NCBI GenBank assembly: GCA_035277545.1
Contig: DATEKI010000088.1
Span: forward strand, 1 to 31,380
Direction: 5' to 3'
Length of the DNA stretch: 31,380 nt
Source of the DNA: 66-474 sp035277545
Lineage (GTDB): Bacteria; Pseudomonadota; Gammaproteobacteria; Xanthomonadales; Rhodanobacteraceae
A program made the translations under genes and the position numbers. The notes under the pieces are model-generated. The model saw only the letters and a program-made list of their open reading frames with translations, was not told the DNA's origin and did no database searches. Within the stretch, counting starts at the first letter, position 1; the number at the start of each line of letters is the position of its first letter. Of the stretch, positions 1 through 7,378 are shown piece after piece.

Positions 1-893
1 GCGTACACGCCCGCCGCCGATGTGTTCTCGAAATCATCGGTGACGATTTCGTTGATCCTGCCGAGCCCGACGCCCGCGGCGTCGAGCCGCAGCGATTCGA
101 CATTCGGCAACCGCCCTATCGCGCTGATGACCTGGTCGTACGGTCCGTGCGGTGCATGGTCCGAACAATCCAGCCAGAGTCCTCTTGCATCGCGATGCAC
201 GCCGCGCACCGTGCAGCCCTCGTGGTGATGGATGCCTTCCGCACGCATCATGCCGCCCAACTCGTGACCGAGGTCCGCATCGAAGTGCGTCAGCAACCCG
301 CGCCGCGTGATCAGTTCCACCCCGGCGCCCAGCGCGCGCAGCACGCCTGCCAGTTCCACGCCGATGTAGCCGCCGCCGATGATCCCGACCCGCGCCGGCA
401 GCGCGTCCAGCTTGAAGAAACCATCGGAATCGATCGCGAGCTCGCCGCCCGGCAGTCCGAGTGGACGCGGACGCGAACCCGTCGCGATCACGACGTGCGG
501 TGCGCGGTATTCCGCACCATCCGCATGCAAGGTATGCGCGTCCGTGAAATGCGCCGGCGCGGATACGTGGTTGATGCCGAGTTCGCGCAGGCGGTTCGCG
601 TACGACGTTCGCGAACGCAGCACGTAAGCCTCGCGATGGCCAACGAAGGCGCCCCAATCCAGCGCGCCGGGCGCAACGTCGAACCCGACCGCCCGCGCCA
701 TCCGTTGCCCTTCGGCCAATTCCGCCGCGTACCACATCGCCTTCTTCGGCACGCAACCGCGGTTGACGCAGGTGCCGCCCAATTCGTGCGGCTCGAACAG
801 CGTCACCTTCGCGCCATGCCGCGCCGCGCGAATCGCGGTCGCCAGCCCGCCCGAGCCGCCACCGATCACCAGCAAGTCCGACTGTGTCGCCAT
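1..893 (-). CDS. gor: Glutathione-disulfide reductase-like flavoprotein (5' part; C-terminus beyond left edge)
   Basis: This is the N-terminal 297 codons of a class-I pyridine nucleotide-disulfide oxidoreductase. Such enzymes pass electrons from NADPH through FAD to a redox disulfide; glutathione reductase then reduces cytosolic glutathione disulfide. Starting at the ATG at 893, the protein shows an FAD-binding GGGSGG motif at residues 11-16 and the redox-active site GGTCVNRGCVPKK with C42 and C47. A second dinucleotide fold (GIIGGGYIGVELAG) follows, with a TRR pair after it that suits NADPH, then the ATGS and SAIGRLPN motifs. The frame is open to position 1, so the dimerisation domain with its catalytic His-Glu pair is missing from the window. 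CVN-GCVPKK favours glutathione reductase over lipoamide dehydrogenase or mercuric reductase, but the symbol is tentative without the C-terminus. It is divergent from the VOC gene, with 192 bp between them. Confidence 0.85.
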   Translation of the reverse strand, partial: MATQSDLLVIGGGSGGLATAIRAARHGAKVTLFEPHELGGTCVNRGCVPKKAMWYAAELAEGQRMARAVGFDVAPGALDWGAFVGHREAYVLRSRTSYANRLRELGINHVSAPAHFTDAHTLHADGAEYRAPHVVIATGSRPRPLGLPGGELAIDSDGFFKLDALPARVGIIGGGYIGVELAGVLRALGAGVELITRRGLLTHFDADLGHELGGMMRAEGIHHHEGCTVRGVHRDARGLWLDCSDHAPHGPYDQVISAIGRLPNVESLRLDAAGVGLGRINEIVTDDFENTSAAGVY

Positions 894-1085
894 GACGATT
901 CCGTTTGCCAGAACCCACCCAAGATCGGGGTTGCGTGCCCGCGAATCAACCGCCGGCGCGCGCGATTCATCGCGACGGGAGCATCCTGTCGATTCCGGGC
1001 GCCCCCGTTCGTCGCCATCATGAGCAGGACAGAATGAAGCGCCGTCCCGCGGATTCCCGCCGCCATCCATGAAGAGGATCGAGAC

Positions 1086-1580
1086 ATGCCAAGCGCCCAC
1101 GCAGCAAGGAACATCGCCGTTTGCCTCTGGTTCGACGGCCAGGCCGAGGAAGCCGCGAACTTCTACGCCAGGACCTTTCCGGATTCGCACGTGGATGCCG
1201 TGCACCGCGCGCCGGGCGACTACCCGGAGGGCAAGCAGGGCGACGTGCTGACGGTGGAATTCACCGTGCTCGGCATGCCGTTCCTCGGCCTGAACGGCGG
1301 GCCGCAGTTCAAGTTCGACGAAGCGGTGTCGTTCCAGGTCTACACGCGTGACCAGGCCGAGACCGATCGCCTGTGGAACGCGATCACCGGCAACGGCGGC
1401 GCGGAGAGCGAATGCGGCTGGTGCAAGGATCGCTTCGGCCTGTCCTGGCAGATCACGCCGCGCGCGCTGATGGACGCGTTCACCGACCCTGATCGCGCCG
1501 CCGCCAAACGCGCCTTCGACGCCATGATGACGATGCAGAAGATCGACATCGCCAGGATCGAGGCGGCGCGGCGCGGGTGA
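1086..1580 (+). CDS. VOC-superfamily protein (PhnB / 3-demethylubiquinone-9 methyltransferase-like domain)
   Basis: This is a 164-residue protein of the vicinal-oxygen-chelate (glyoxalase/bleomycin-resistance) fold, in the group labelled 3-demethylubiquinone-9 3-methyltransferase-like. The pattern is typical: an N-terminal CLWFDGQAEEAANFYARTFP strand-helix, GMPFLGLNGGP, FDEAVSFQVYTRDQAETDRLW, and a GWCKDRFGLSWQITP strand near residues 118-132. The C-terminal helix contains RAFDAMMTMQKIDIARIEAA. Members of this group are small cytosolic dimers, usually of unknown substrate; despite the name, no methyltransferase motif is present. The ATG at 1086 is supported by AGAGG about nine bases upstream. 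It converges on purA, with a strong hairpin at 1643-1680 between them. The family assignment is secure; the function is unknown. Confidence 0.85.
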   Translation: MPSAHAARNIAVCLWFDGQAEEAANFYARTFPDSHVDAVHRAPGDYPEGKQGDVLTVEFTVLGMPFLGLNGGPQFKFDEAVSFQVYTRDQAETDRLWNAITGNGGAESECGWCKDRFGLSWQITPRALMDAFTDPDRAAAKRAFDAMMTMQKIDIARIEAARRG

Positions 1581-1642
1581 TCGTGCGCAGGGCGCAAGCG
1601 GGCACCGCGCAGCAGCGCAACCCGCCTCGTGGCAACGCGAAC

Positions 1643-1680
1643 GGCGGGATTCACCCGGACAAGTCCGGGTGGCTCCCGCC
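1643..1680. terminator. Long inverted repeat between convergent VOC gene and purA
   Basis: Arms GGCGGGA and TCCCGCC enclose a second perfect pair, ACCCGGAC and GTCCGGGT, around a two-base AA loop, with a three-base internal bulge on each side. The stem is strong in both orientations and lies between two convergent stop codons, which suits a bidirectional transcript end. No T-run follows on either strand, so it could equally be a REP-like dispersed palindrome or a 3'-end stabiliser. Confidence 0.5.
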
Positions 1681-1688
1681 CTAGAAGA

Positions 1689-2981
1689 TCACGCAAACGG
1701 ATCGCGCAGCACGATGTTGGCGTCGCGATCAGGGCCGGTACTGACGATCGCGAGCGGGCAGCCGGCGAGTTCTTCGAGTGCGCGGAGATACGCACGCGCG
1801 GCGGGCGGCAGCTTGTCCCACTCGGTGACGCCGTGGGTGGATTCGCTCCAACCAGGGAATTCCAGGTACACCGGCGTGCATTCCTTCCAGCCCTCGGCGT
1901 CGAGCGGCGCATACTCGGTGCGCTTGCCGCGGTATTCGTAGGCGATGCACACCTTCAGCTTTTCCATGCCGTCGAGCACGTCGAGCTTGGTGATGCACAG
2001 GCCCGAGATGCCGTTGATCAGCACCGCGCGCTTCAGCGCCACGATGTCCATCCAGCCGCAACGGCGCGGGCGCCCGGTGGACGCGCCGAATTCGTCGCCG
2101 GTCTTGCGGATGTGTTCGCCGATCGCGTCGTCGAGCTCGGTCGGGAACGGTCCGCCGCCGACGCGGGTCGCATAGGCCTTGGCGATGCCGAGCACGTAGT
2201 CGATGTAGTCGGCGCCCACGCCGGCGCCGGCCAGCGCTCCGCCGGTGGTGGTGTTGGACGACGTGACGTACGGATAGGTGCCGTGGTCGATGTCGAGCAA
2301 TGCACCCTGCGCGCCTTCGAACAGCACACGTTCGCCGTTGCGACGCAGGTCGTGCAGGATGCCTGAAACGTCGGACTTCATCGGCTCGACGTATTCGCCG
2401 AAGGCGATCGCTTCATCCAGCGTCTTCTGGCAATCGACGGCTTCCGCGTTGAGGTATTTGGTGAGCACGAAGTTGTGGTAGTCCATCACTTCGCGCAGTT
2501 TTTCGGCGAGTTCCTTCGGGTAACTCAGGTCGGCGACCCGCACGCCGCGGCGCGCGACCTTGTCTTCGTACGCCGGGCCGATGCCGCGTCCGGTGGTGCC
2601 GATGGCGCCCGCGCCCGCGGCCTTCTCGCGCGCCTGGTCCAGCGCGATATGGTACGGCATGATCAGCGGCGTCGCCGGGGAAATCTTGACGCGCGAGCGC
2701 ACCTCGACACCGTTGGCCTCAAGTTCCGCGATTTCCTGCTTGAGTGCGGCCGGCGACAGCACCACGCCGTTGCCGATCAGGCACAGCGCGCCCTCGCGCA
2801 GGATGCCCGACGGGATCAGGTGCAACACGGTCTTCTTGCCCTTGATCACCAGCGTGTGGCCGGCGTTGTGGCCGCCCTGGAAACGCACCACCGCGCCGAT
2901 GTCCTGCGTCAGCAGGTCGACGATCTTGCCTTTGCCTTCGTCGCCCCACTGGGCTCCGAGGATTACGACTGACTGTCCCAT
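1689..2981 (-). CDS. purA: Adenylosuccinate synthetase
   Basis: PurA catalyses the GTP-dependent condensation of IMP with aspartate to adenylosuccinate, the first committed step of AMP synthesis, in the cytosol. The 430-residue product matches the usual family length (E. coli 432). It opens MGQSVVILGAQWGDEGKGK, with the GDEGKGK nucleotide loop and catalytic D14, followed by FQGGHNAGHT with the catalytic His and by the TTGRGIGPAYEDK and STGRPRRCGW motifs. The ATG at 2981 is chosen over an upstream in-frame start at 3044 because the family begins at this methionine and GAGAA lies about nine bases before it. It is the last gene of the miaA-hfq-hflX-hflK-hflC-purA series, as in E. coli. A duplicated copy of its first codons lies immediately upstream. 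Confidence 0.97.
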   Translation of the reverse strand: MGQSVVILGAQWGDEGKGKIVDLLTQDIGAVVRFQGGHNAGHTLVIKGKKTVLHLIPSGILREGALCLIGNGVVLSPAALKQEIAELEANGVEVRSRVKISPATPLIMPYHIALDQAREKAAGAGAIGTTGRGIGPAYEDKVARRGVRVADLSYPKELAEKLREVMDYHNFVLTKYLNAEAVDCQKTLDEAIAFGEYVEPMKSDVSGILHDLRRNGERVLFEGAQGALLDIDHGTYPYVTSSNTTTGGALAGAGVGADYIDYVLGIAKAYATRVGGGPFPTELDDAIGEHIRKTGDEFGASTGRPRRCGWMDIVALKRAVLINGISGLCITKLDVLDGMEKLKVCIAYEYRGKRTEYAPLDAEGWKECTPVYLEFPGWSESTHGVTEWDKLPPAARAYLRALEELAGCPLAIVSTGPDRDANIVLRDPFA

Positions 2982-3090
2982 GATGTTCTCGCTTCGATGT
3001 CGTGTTTCGTTGTGGGGCGACGATCGGTGACCAGGCTCGATCATCCTGATCTCGCCAAGTCACCCGGCCCTCGGCTCCTGCCTCGGGCGC

Positions 3091-3177
3091 TCACGCCTGC
3101 GCGGACTGCCACTGGCAGTCCGGAAGCGCAGTCGCTCGCCCCCACTGGGCTCCGAGGATTACGACTGACTGTCCCAT
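3091..3177 (-). pseudogene. Duplicated purA 5' end forming a 28-codon mini-ORF
   Basis: The purA start region occurs twice. Bases 3136-3177 repeat 2941-2981 almost exactly, with one extra C. Similarity continues on the upstream side of the ATG to about 3217 (against about 3025) at roughly three bases in four. The upstream copy keeps an ATG at 3177 and an AGGCGA ribosome-binding-like sequence. Its first 13 codons match PurA, MGQSVVILGAQWG. The extra base then shifts the frame, and the ORF ends at a TGA at 3091-3093 after 28 codons. It lies 53 bp after hflC and 109 bp before real purA. It is probably a relic of a short tandem duplication; a role as a translated leader is possible but unproven. 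Confidence 0.7.
3102..3122. repeat. Perfect 9-bp inverted repeat between the two purA 5' copies
   Basis: CGGACTGCC and GGCAGTCCG pair perfectly around a three-base loop. A further CTGCGC / GCGCAG pair brackets them imperfectly, giving an overall palindromic unit of about 50 bp that resembles a REP-type element. It lies inside the mini-ORF and upstream of purA. Confidence 0.6.
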
Positions 3178-3230
3178 TGTTTTTCGCCTGATGTGATGTT
3201 TGGTTCGGGGCGACGGCGAAACACATCCCG

Positions 3231-4118
3231 CTATGGTTTTTTCGATGTCGCGCCGTCACCCGCGGCACCCGCATCGATCGCCTGCATGAACGGCGAGCCC
3301 TTGTCGAGCACGACGACCGCGCCGCCATTGCTGAAACTCTTGCGCCAGGTGTCGAGGCTGCTCCAGTAACGAAAGAACTGCGGGTCTTTCGCCGACGCCG
3401 CCGCGTAGATTCTCGCCGCGTCGGCATCACCGCCGCCACGCACGGCCGCCGCGGCCTGGTTGGCGGCTGCGAGCACCTGCTCGTTGTCCGCATTGCCTTG
3501 CGCGCGGATGGTGGCCGCTTCGGCTTCGCCTTGCGCGCGTGCGGCACCGGCGGCGGCTTGTGCTTCGGTGGTCATGCGCTTGTACACGGATGCCAGCGCT
3601 TCCTCGGGCGGCAACACGCGGCCAATGCCGATACCCAGCACCTCGACGCCCAGCTTGCCGCGCAGGTCCGCAGCCACGTCGCTGCGCACTTTCGCGCCCA
3701 TGCCATCGCGCGTCGCGGCCAGCAACTCGGACAAGTCGTTGTCCGCAACCTCGCTGCGCAAGGCATCCCTGATCAGCGGCTCCATCTGCTGCAGGGCCTG
3801 CAACTCATCGCCGGAGGTTGCATTGAAATACGTTGCGGGGTCGGCGATCCGCCAGCGCACATGGAACCCCACCCGCACGGCGTGGCCATCGCGGGTCTTG
3901 CAGTCGCCAGGCTCGGCCTGCGAAATGATTTCGCGCGTGTCGTACACACCCACGTCCTGCAGGAACGGCAACTTGAGGTGCAGGCCCGGGCCGACGCCGG
4001 ATGCTTCGACACGGCCAAACCGCGACAGCGACGCCGCGTGGCCTTCGCCCACGACATAAATGCTGTTGGCGAGCAGCAGCGCCAGCACGATGATCACGAT
4101 GGGGATGGCGTACTTCAT
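3231..4118 (-). CDS. hflC: HflC, SPFH-domain subunit of the HflKC complex
   Basis: HflC and HflK form an SPFH (band-7) cage in the periplasm, anchored in the inner membrane, that modulates the FtsH protease. The 295-residue product has one N-terminal membrane segment (residues 5-21, IPIVIIVLALLLANSIY) followed by VVGEGHAASLSRFGRV and GPGLHLKLPF, the usual start of the band-7 domain. An Ala/Glu-rich coiled-coil stretch follows (YKRMTTEAQAAAGAARAQGEAEAATIRAQGNAD, about 180-212), then the C-terminal SPFMQAIDAG. Its ATG directly follows the hflK stop codon with no gap, indicating translational coupling. Length and domain order are normal. Confidence 0.95.
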   Translation of the reverse strand: MKYAIPIVIIVLALLLANSIYVVGEGHAASLSRFGRVEASGVGPGLHLKLPFLQDVGVYDTREIISQAEPGDCKTRDGHAVRVGFHVRWRIADPATYFNATSGDELQALQQMEPLIRDALRSEVADNDLSELLAATRDGMGAKVRSDVAADLRGKLGVEVLGIGIGRVLPPEEALASVYKRMTTEAQAAAGAARAQGEAEAATIRAQGNADNEQVLAAANQAAAAVRGGGDADAARIYAAASAKDPQFFRYWSSLDTWRKSFSNGGAVVVLDKGSPFMQAIDAGAAGDGATSKKP

Positions 4119-5258
4119 TCAGTCGCTCCCGTCCACGCCCGGCCCGGAAGTGACCGGCCCGGCCGATGATGCGGGTGGAACAGGTTGCGTCGACGCCGAG
4201 GCAGGCGCGCTGCTGCCTGAACCTGCGGGCGCCGCCTGGGGATGTTGCACCGGGAACTGCACGATCACGCTGCCCGAGCCGGTGTTGACCACCACGTGGT
4301 TCTTGGCGAGTACGTCACGCATGGTATCCAGCCACAGGCGGTGCCGGGTGACCTGCGGCGCGGCCTGGTATTGCGGAAGGACCTGGCCAAAGCGCGCAAC
4401 CGCCGCGTTCGCCTCGGCGACGGTTTGGCGGCGATAGGCTTCGGCGTCGGCCTTGATGGAGGCGGCCTGGTCCTTCGCCTTGAGTTTGCTGCCCGCCACT
4501 TCCGCGCGTGCCGCGGCCTGCACCGTCGCGCCATTGTCACGTGCCGCGGAGATGGCGTCGAAGGCCGGCTTCACGTCCGACGGCACGCTGATGCCTTGCA
4601 CGACGACGTCGCTCACGGCCACGCCGATGTCGGTGCCCGCCATCGAATCCCGCACCTGCGCGAGGATGTCCGCGCCGAGTTTCTTGCCATCGGTGCGTCC
4701 GGGCGGGCATGGCAGGTCCAGGTCATCGACCAGGCATGGCAGCGTGCGCGAACCCACAGCTGCGCGGGCGGCTGCGGTGGCTGCATCCCGCACCACCTGC
4801 TCGGCGTCGCGCGTGGCGAACAGGAATCTGCGCACGTCGGTGATCTTGTAGTGGACGTTGTATTCCACCACCACCAGTTGTCCGTCCCCAGTGAGCAGGC
4901 GCGCCTCGTCGCCGACGGTGCGCGCATGGCCGACGTCGATTTTCAGGACCCGGTCGATCGGCGAAGGCAGGCGCAGGTGCAGCCCCGGCTGCAGCACCCG
5001 CTCGAAGCGGCCGAAGCGCGTCAGCACACCGACCTGCTGGGCGCCGATGGAGGTCCATCCTCCGATCACGAACCACAGCACGATCAACAGGACGATCAGC
5101 GCGACGACGCCCAGCGGACCGCGGCCGAACGGCCCGAGACCGCGCCGGAATGTCCTGAGCCACGCATCCAGGTCCGGGCCCTGGCCGCCCTGCCCCGGCC
5201 CCCACGGCTCGCGGCCGCGGGACTCGCGCGGTTTTTCGCCGGGTTCCTTCCAGGGCAT
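4119..5258 (-). CDS. hflK: HflK, SPFH-domain subunit of the HflKC complex
   Basis: HflK partners HflC in the inner-membrane band-7 complex that controls FtsH. The product is 379 residues from the ATG at 5258, where the family's MPW-KEPG start is found; a longer frame back to 5327 lacks family similarity. It has a Gly/Pro-rich cytoplasmic N-terminus (1-48), a membrane segment at 49-67 (LGVVALIVLLIVLWFVIGG), and then the SPFH domain (VGVLTRFGRFERVLQPGLHLRLP). A coiled-coil region follows (AEVAGSKLKAKDQAASIKADAEAYRRQ), then a Pro/Ser/Ala-rich tail. Compared with E. coli HflK, a segment around 171-190 contains two cysteines (C175, C184), unusual in this periplasmic region. The stop codon abuts the hflC start. 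An internal hairpin at about 5366-5392 lies in the 205-bp gap below hflX. Confidence 0.94.
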   Translation of the reverse strand: MPWKEPGEKPRESRGREPWGPGQGGQGPDLDAWLRTFRRGLGPFGRGPLGVVALIVLLIVLWFVIGGWTSIGAQQVGVLTRFGRFERVLQPGLHLRLPSPIDRVLKIDVGHARTVGDEARLLTGDGQLVVVEYNVHYKITDVRRFLFATRDAEQVVRDAATAAARAAVGSRTLPCLVDDLDLPCPPGRTDGKKLGADILAQVRDSMAGTDIGVAVSDVVVQGISVPSDVKPAFDAISAARDNGATVQAAARAEVAGSKLKAKDQAASIKADAEAYRRQTVAEANAAVARFGQVLPQYQAAPQVTRHRLWLDTMRDVLAKNHVVVNTGSGSVIVQFPVQHPQAAPAGSGSSAPASASTQPVPPASSAGPVTSGPGVDGSD

Positions 5259-5463
5259 CTCGGGACAGCCTCGGGGTTGTGGGAAAGGATTGCGCCCGGA
5301 TTCGGCGCAAACGGTGAATTCTACCATCCTTGCGCGATCATCCCTGCTCGCGGCATCACCGGATCACCCCGCGGGAAGAAACCTTCCGGGGTCGTGCACA
5401 CCACCACGGCCATCCATGACCCGATTTCCGTGACGGCCGCTTCGGGTGCAGCATCAACCGGTG

Positions 5464-6762
5464 TCACGCTGCATTGAGCCATTCGCGCAGCAGCTGCGCA
5501 TCGTCGCCACGTACGTCGCCGGCCAGCGGCAACAGGAGGTCGCGTGGCGCATCGATGTCGAGGCACCAGCCATCCTCGTCGTAGCGTTCGGATTTCACCG
5601 CGCCGAGTTCGATCAGACGCGCGCGCAAGCGTCCGGCGCGGGGCGGCAGCCGCAATTCGGCGTGCACGCGTGTGCCCGCAAGACGCTCACTGATTGCCTG
5701 ACGCAAAAGATCGAGGCCGGCACCGCTCGCGGCCGACAGCCATACGGCGACCGGCGCGCCTCCTGCATCGCGGTCGATGCGCGGTGCGGCATCCAGCAAA
5801 TCGATCTTGTTGAACACCGTCAGCTGCGGCACGTCGTCCGCGCCGATCTCGTCCAGCACGCCGTTGACCACACCGATCAATTCATCGCGCTCGGGATCGG
5901 CAGCGTCGGTGACGTGGAGCAGCAGGTCGGCGTCGCGCGCTTCGGAAAGCGTCGCACGGAACGCCGCCACGAGATCGTGCGGCAATTCGCGGATGAAGCC
6001 GACCGTGTCGGCCAGTACCGCAGGCCCTGATTCGAGGCCATCCAGCCGCCGCACGGTGGGATCGAGCGTCGCGAACAACTGGTCGGCGGCGTACACTGCA
6101 CCGCGCGTGACACTGTTGAACAACGTGGACTTGCCGGCGTTGGTGTAGCCGACCAGCGCGACGCGCGGCAGCGTGTTGCGCAAGCGCGCGCGGCGCTGCT
6201 GATCGCGCTGCACGCCGACCTTGTCGATGCGCTTCTGCAATTGCTCGACGCGCTTCTGCAGCAGGCGGCGGTCGGTTTCCAGCTGGGTTTCGCCGGGACC
6301 CCGCAGGCCGATCGAACCGCCGCGCTGGCGCTCCAGGTGCGTCCATCCGCGCACCAGCCGCGTCGCCATGTGCTTCAACTGCGCGAGTTCGACTTCGAGT
6401 TTGCCTTCGTGCGATTGCGCACGCTGCGCGAAGATATCCAGGATCAGCGCGGCGCGGTCGATCACGCGCGCGGAAAAATGTTTCTCCAGGTTGCGTTCCT
6501 GCACCGGCGTCAGTGCGTGGTCCACCAGAACGAGGTCGGCACCAAGGTCGCGCACCCTGGCCTGCACCTCGTCGGCCTTGCCGGTGCCGATGTAGAACCT
6601 GGGGTTGGGCGCATCGACACGCGCGTGCACGGTGCCGAGGATGTCGGCACCGGCGGATTTCACGAGTTCCGCGAATTCCTCCGCACGGCGCGCGGCCGCG
6701 CCATTGCCGGTGTACGGCAACACCAGCAGTGCGCGTTCGCCTCGCTTTTCCCGTTCGAACAC
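5464..6762 (-). CDS. hflX: HflX, ribosome-associated GTPase
   Basis: HflX is an Obg-superfamily GTPase that splits stalled ribosomes, chiefly under heat stress. From the GTG at 6762 the product is 432 residues. The N-terminal HflX domain contains YIGTGKADEV, ILDIFAQRAQSHEGKLEVELAQLKH and the GLRGPGETQLETDRR signature. The G domain has G1 GYTNAGKST at 205-213, G3 DTVGF at 252-256 and G4 NKID at 318-321. The GTG is preferred because the E. coli protein aligns from here (VFEREKRGERALLV against MFDRYDAGEQAVLV). An upstream in-frame TTG at 6786 would add eight residues encoded entirely by the inserted repeat at 6765-7032. That repeat abuts the start codon and replaces the natural 5' context. A weak CAGG lies five bases before the GTG, inside the repeat. 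Confidence 0.95.
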   Translation of the reverse strand: MFEREKRGERALLVLPYTGNGAAARRAEEFAELVKSAGADILGTVHARVDAPNPRFYIGTGKADEVQARVRDLGADLVLVDHALTPVQERNLEKHFSARVIDRAALILDIFAQRAQSHEGKLEVELAQLKHMATRLVRGWTHLERQRGGSIGLRGPGETQLETDRRLLQKRVEQLQKRIDKVGVQRDQQRRARLRNTLPRVALVGYTNAGKSTLFNSVTRGAVYAADQLFATLDPTVRRLDGLESGPAVLADTVGFIRELPHDLVAAFRATLSEARDADLLLHVTDAADPERDELIGVVNGVLDEIGADDVPQLTVFNKIDLLDAAPRIDRDAGGAPVAVWLSAASGAGLDLLRQAISERLAGTRVHAELRLPPRAGRLRARLIELGAVKSERYDEDGWCLDIDAPRDLLLPLAGDVRGDDAQLLREWLNAA

Positions 6763-6764
6763 TA

Positions 6765-7032
6765 GGGCCTGTTGACACTCTGCCAAGCGGAGCGCGTTGC
6801 TTCCGCAGCGGTTGCGAGACGAGGCGCGCGCCGCAGCGCCAGGGTGGTTCTCTGGTCAAGGCGCGCGCCGATGGATGGCGGCCGCTGCGGAGCAACCCTT
6901 CGGGCCGGGGCCCTTTGCCCGCATCGCTGCGTCATCGCTCGTCTATGTATCGACATACGTCTTCCTCACTCTTCCTTGCCCTGCAGGCAAAGGGCCGGCG
7001 GCGCGCCCACTTGGCAGAGTGTCAGCAGGCCC
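6765..7032. mobile_element. 268-bp non-coding element with 23-bp terminal inverted repeats and TA target duplication (MITE-like)
   Basis: The left end (6765-6787, beginning GGGCCTGTTGACACTCTGCC) and the right end (7010-7032, read in reverse, beginning GGGCCTGCTGACACTCTGCC) match at 22 of 23 positions. Each is flanked outside by TA (6763-6764 and 7033-7034). TA duplication with inverted termini is the insertion pattern of IS630/Tc1-mariner transposases, so this is best read as a miniature inverted-repeat element mobilised in trans; no transposase is encoded. Two internal inverted repeats are visible: 6797-6811 with 6882-6895 (TTGCT[T]CCGCAGCGG type, one bulge), and 6909-6919 with 6986-6996 (GGCCCTTTGCC). 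The element exactly separates hfq from hflX and supplies the last base of the hfq stop codon. Confidence 0.8.
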
Positions 7033-7292
7033 TAATCCTGCGCCGGCGATTCGGCATCTTCCTGGCTGGTGTCGTCCGCACCGACCTTGACCGCGCGGCT
7101 GGGCACCACGGTCGAGATGGCGTGCTTGTACACCATCTGGCTGACCTGGTTGCGCAGAAGCACCACGAATTGGTCGAACGATTCGATGACGCCCTGCAAT
7201 TTGATCCCGTTGACGAGATAGATCGCAACCGGCACGCGCTCGCGGCGCAGGGCATTCAAGAACGGGTCCTGCAACGATTGGCTTTTGGACAT
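7032..7292 (-). CDS. hfq: RNA chaperone Hfq
   Basis: Hfq is the hexameric Sm-like chaperone that pairs small RNAs with mRNAs. The 86-residue product contains the conserved N-terminus SKSQSLQDPFLNALRRERVPVAIYLVNGIKLQG (Sm1) and the Sm2 motif VYKHAISTVVPSR. A short acidic tail follows (ADDTSQEDAESPAQD), shorter than the E. coli tail (102 residues in total). GGAAGG lies eight bases before the ATG. The TAG stop is formed from the TA target duplication plus the terminal G of the adjacent mobile element, so the tail length appears not to have been changed by the insertion. It sits downstream of miaA with an 86-bp gap, as is usual. Confidence 0.97.
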   Translation of the reverse strand: MSKSQSLQDPFLNALRRERVPVAIYLVNGIKLQGVIESFDQFVVLLRNQVSQMVYKHAISTVVPSRAVKVGADDTSQEDAESPAQD

Positions 7293-7378
7293 TTTTATGG
7301 CCTTCCGATTCCGGTTTCCCGCACGGTTTCCCTCGCGGAATCAGATGGTAGCGCAGAACGGCGCGCTTTGGGCCGTTT

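Noticed and set aside
2982..3044. A 21-codon N-terminal extension of purA
   Set aside because: Family proteins begin at the methionine at 2981, which has a ribosome-binding sequence; the extension has no similarity.
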